Origin: Aliiglaciecola sp. 3_MG-2023
GTDB taxonomy: Bacteria; Pseudomonadota; Gammaproteobacteria; Enterobacterales; Alteromonadaceae
NCBI RefSeq assembly: GCF_030548205.1
Contig: NZ_JAUORV010000008.1
Span: forward strand, 1 to 64,000
DNA length: 64,000 nt
Reading direction: 5' to 3'
Position numbers and translations under genes: made by a program. Positions 63,848-64,000 of the stretch are shown here, in pieces. The notes beneath the pieces were generated by a model, which was given only the letters and a program-made list of their open reading frames with translations, made no database searches and was not told the DNA's origin. Position 1 is the first letter of the stretch; every line of letters starts with the position of its first letter.

Positions 63848-64000
63848 ATGATGGAAATGAAAATAGGTCTAGTTGCTAAAAAATCCGGCTGTTCCGTGCA
63901 AACTATCCGTTTTTATGAAAAACAAGGTTTGCTTAATCAACCACTACGTAACGCGAGTAATTACCGTGCTTATGATGATGATGCATTAAAACAGTTAACC
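63848..64000 (+). CDS. MerR-family transcriptional regulator, 5' partial at window end
   Basis: The first 51 codons are present; the gene runs past the window end. It has the MerR helix-turn-helix KIGLVAKKSGCSVQTIRFYE and the wing NYRAYDDDALKQL. ATGs occur at 63848, 63851 and 63857; the last matches the usual family start. It is divergent from the DUF3703-CDF operon and adjoins its promoter, so it is the likely metal sensor. The metal-binding C-terminus is outside the window, so the metal cannot be assigned. Confidence 0.9.
   Translation, partial: MMEMKIGLVAKKSGCSVQTIRFYEKQGLLNQPLRNASNYRAYDDDALKQLT

Overview
The window looks like chromosome of a marine, AT-rich gammaproteobacterium, most likely of the Alteromonadales (Paraglaciecola/Glaciecola-like). 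The basis is two TonB-dependent receptors tied to nutrient loci, Na+/solute symporters, an ECF sigma factor beside a Ser/Thr kinase, a PEP-CTERM protein, and Alteromonadales-like proteins throughout. Genus and species cannot be fixed from the sequence alone.

Layout. (1) 1-7812: a sucrose-type sugar locus (TonB receptor, MFS permease, GH13 sucrose phosphorylase, LacI regulator). Tandem arrays of the same 76-78 bp hairpin-forming repeat bracket it, and a perfect 20 bp palindrome lies upstream of the receptor. (2) 8143-15761: a second TonB receptor, two paralogous secreted or membrane-anchored serine hydrolases (S12/class C beta-lactamase fold), a cytochrome b561-like/cytochrome c fusion and a Na+/solute symporter; substrate unknown. 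(3) 15887-25928: a stress/envelope cluster with an FNR-type box, a universal stress protein, a beta-CASP metallo-hydrolase, DUF432 and MscS. It continues with an oppositely oriented HlyD/ABC ATPase/ABC-2 permease operon, another symporter and a lipoprotein. (4) 25956-29190, minus strand: formate/nitrite transporter, fused PP2C phosphatase-kinase and cyanase, downstream of a sigma54-type promoter and a leader terminator. (5) 29397-33500: TPR-type Ser/Thr kinase divergent from an ECF sigma factor of the kinase-linked type, then a PEP-CTERM protein.

(6) 34312-62341 is the highlight: a 28 kb, one-strand, tightly packed extracellular contractile injection system (eCIS, Afp/PVC-like). It has a DUF4255 terminator/cap protein, two sheaths, two tubes, a tube-cap/LysM-like protein with a Gly/Ser/Ala repeat insert and a tiny Afp6-like protein. 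It also has a hub and spike as separate genes, a protein with a strong membrane segment, a gp25-like protein, a gpJ-like baseplate wedge, a beta-propeller/tail-protein fusion and an AAA+ ATPase. Two very large uncharacterised proteins share an N-terminal motif, and a terminal DUF4157 protein (HExxH) is the best effector candidate. No PAAR tip and no classical tail fibre was recognised.

(7) 62446-64000: a zinc-type CDF exporter and a DUF3703 protein, transcribed divergently from a partial MerR regulator across a textbook MerR promoter with a 19 bp spacer.

All family assignments are from reading motifs and remembered family patterns; no search was run.
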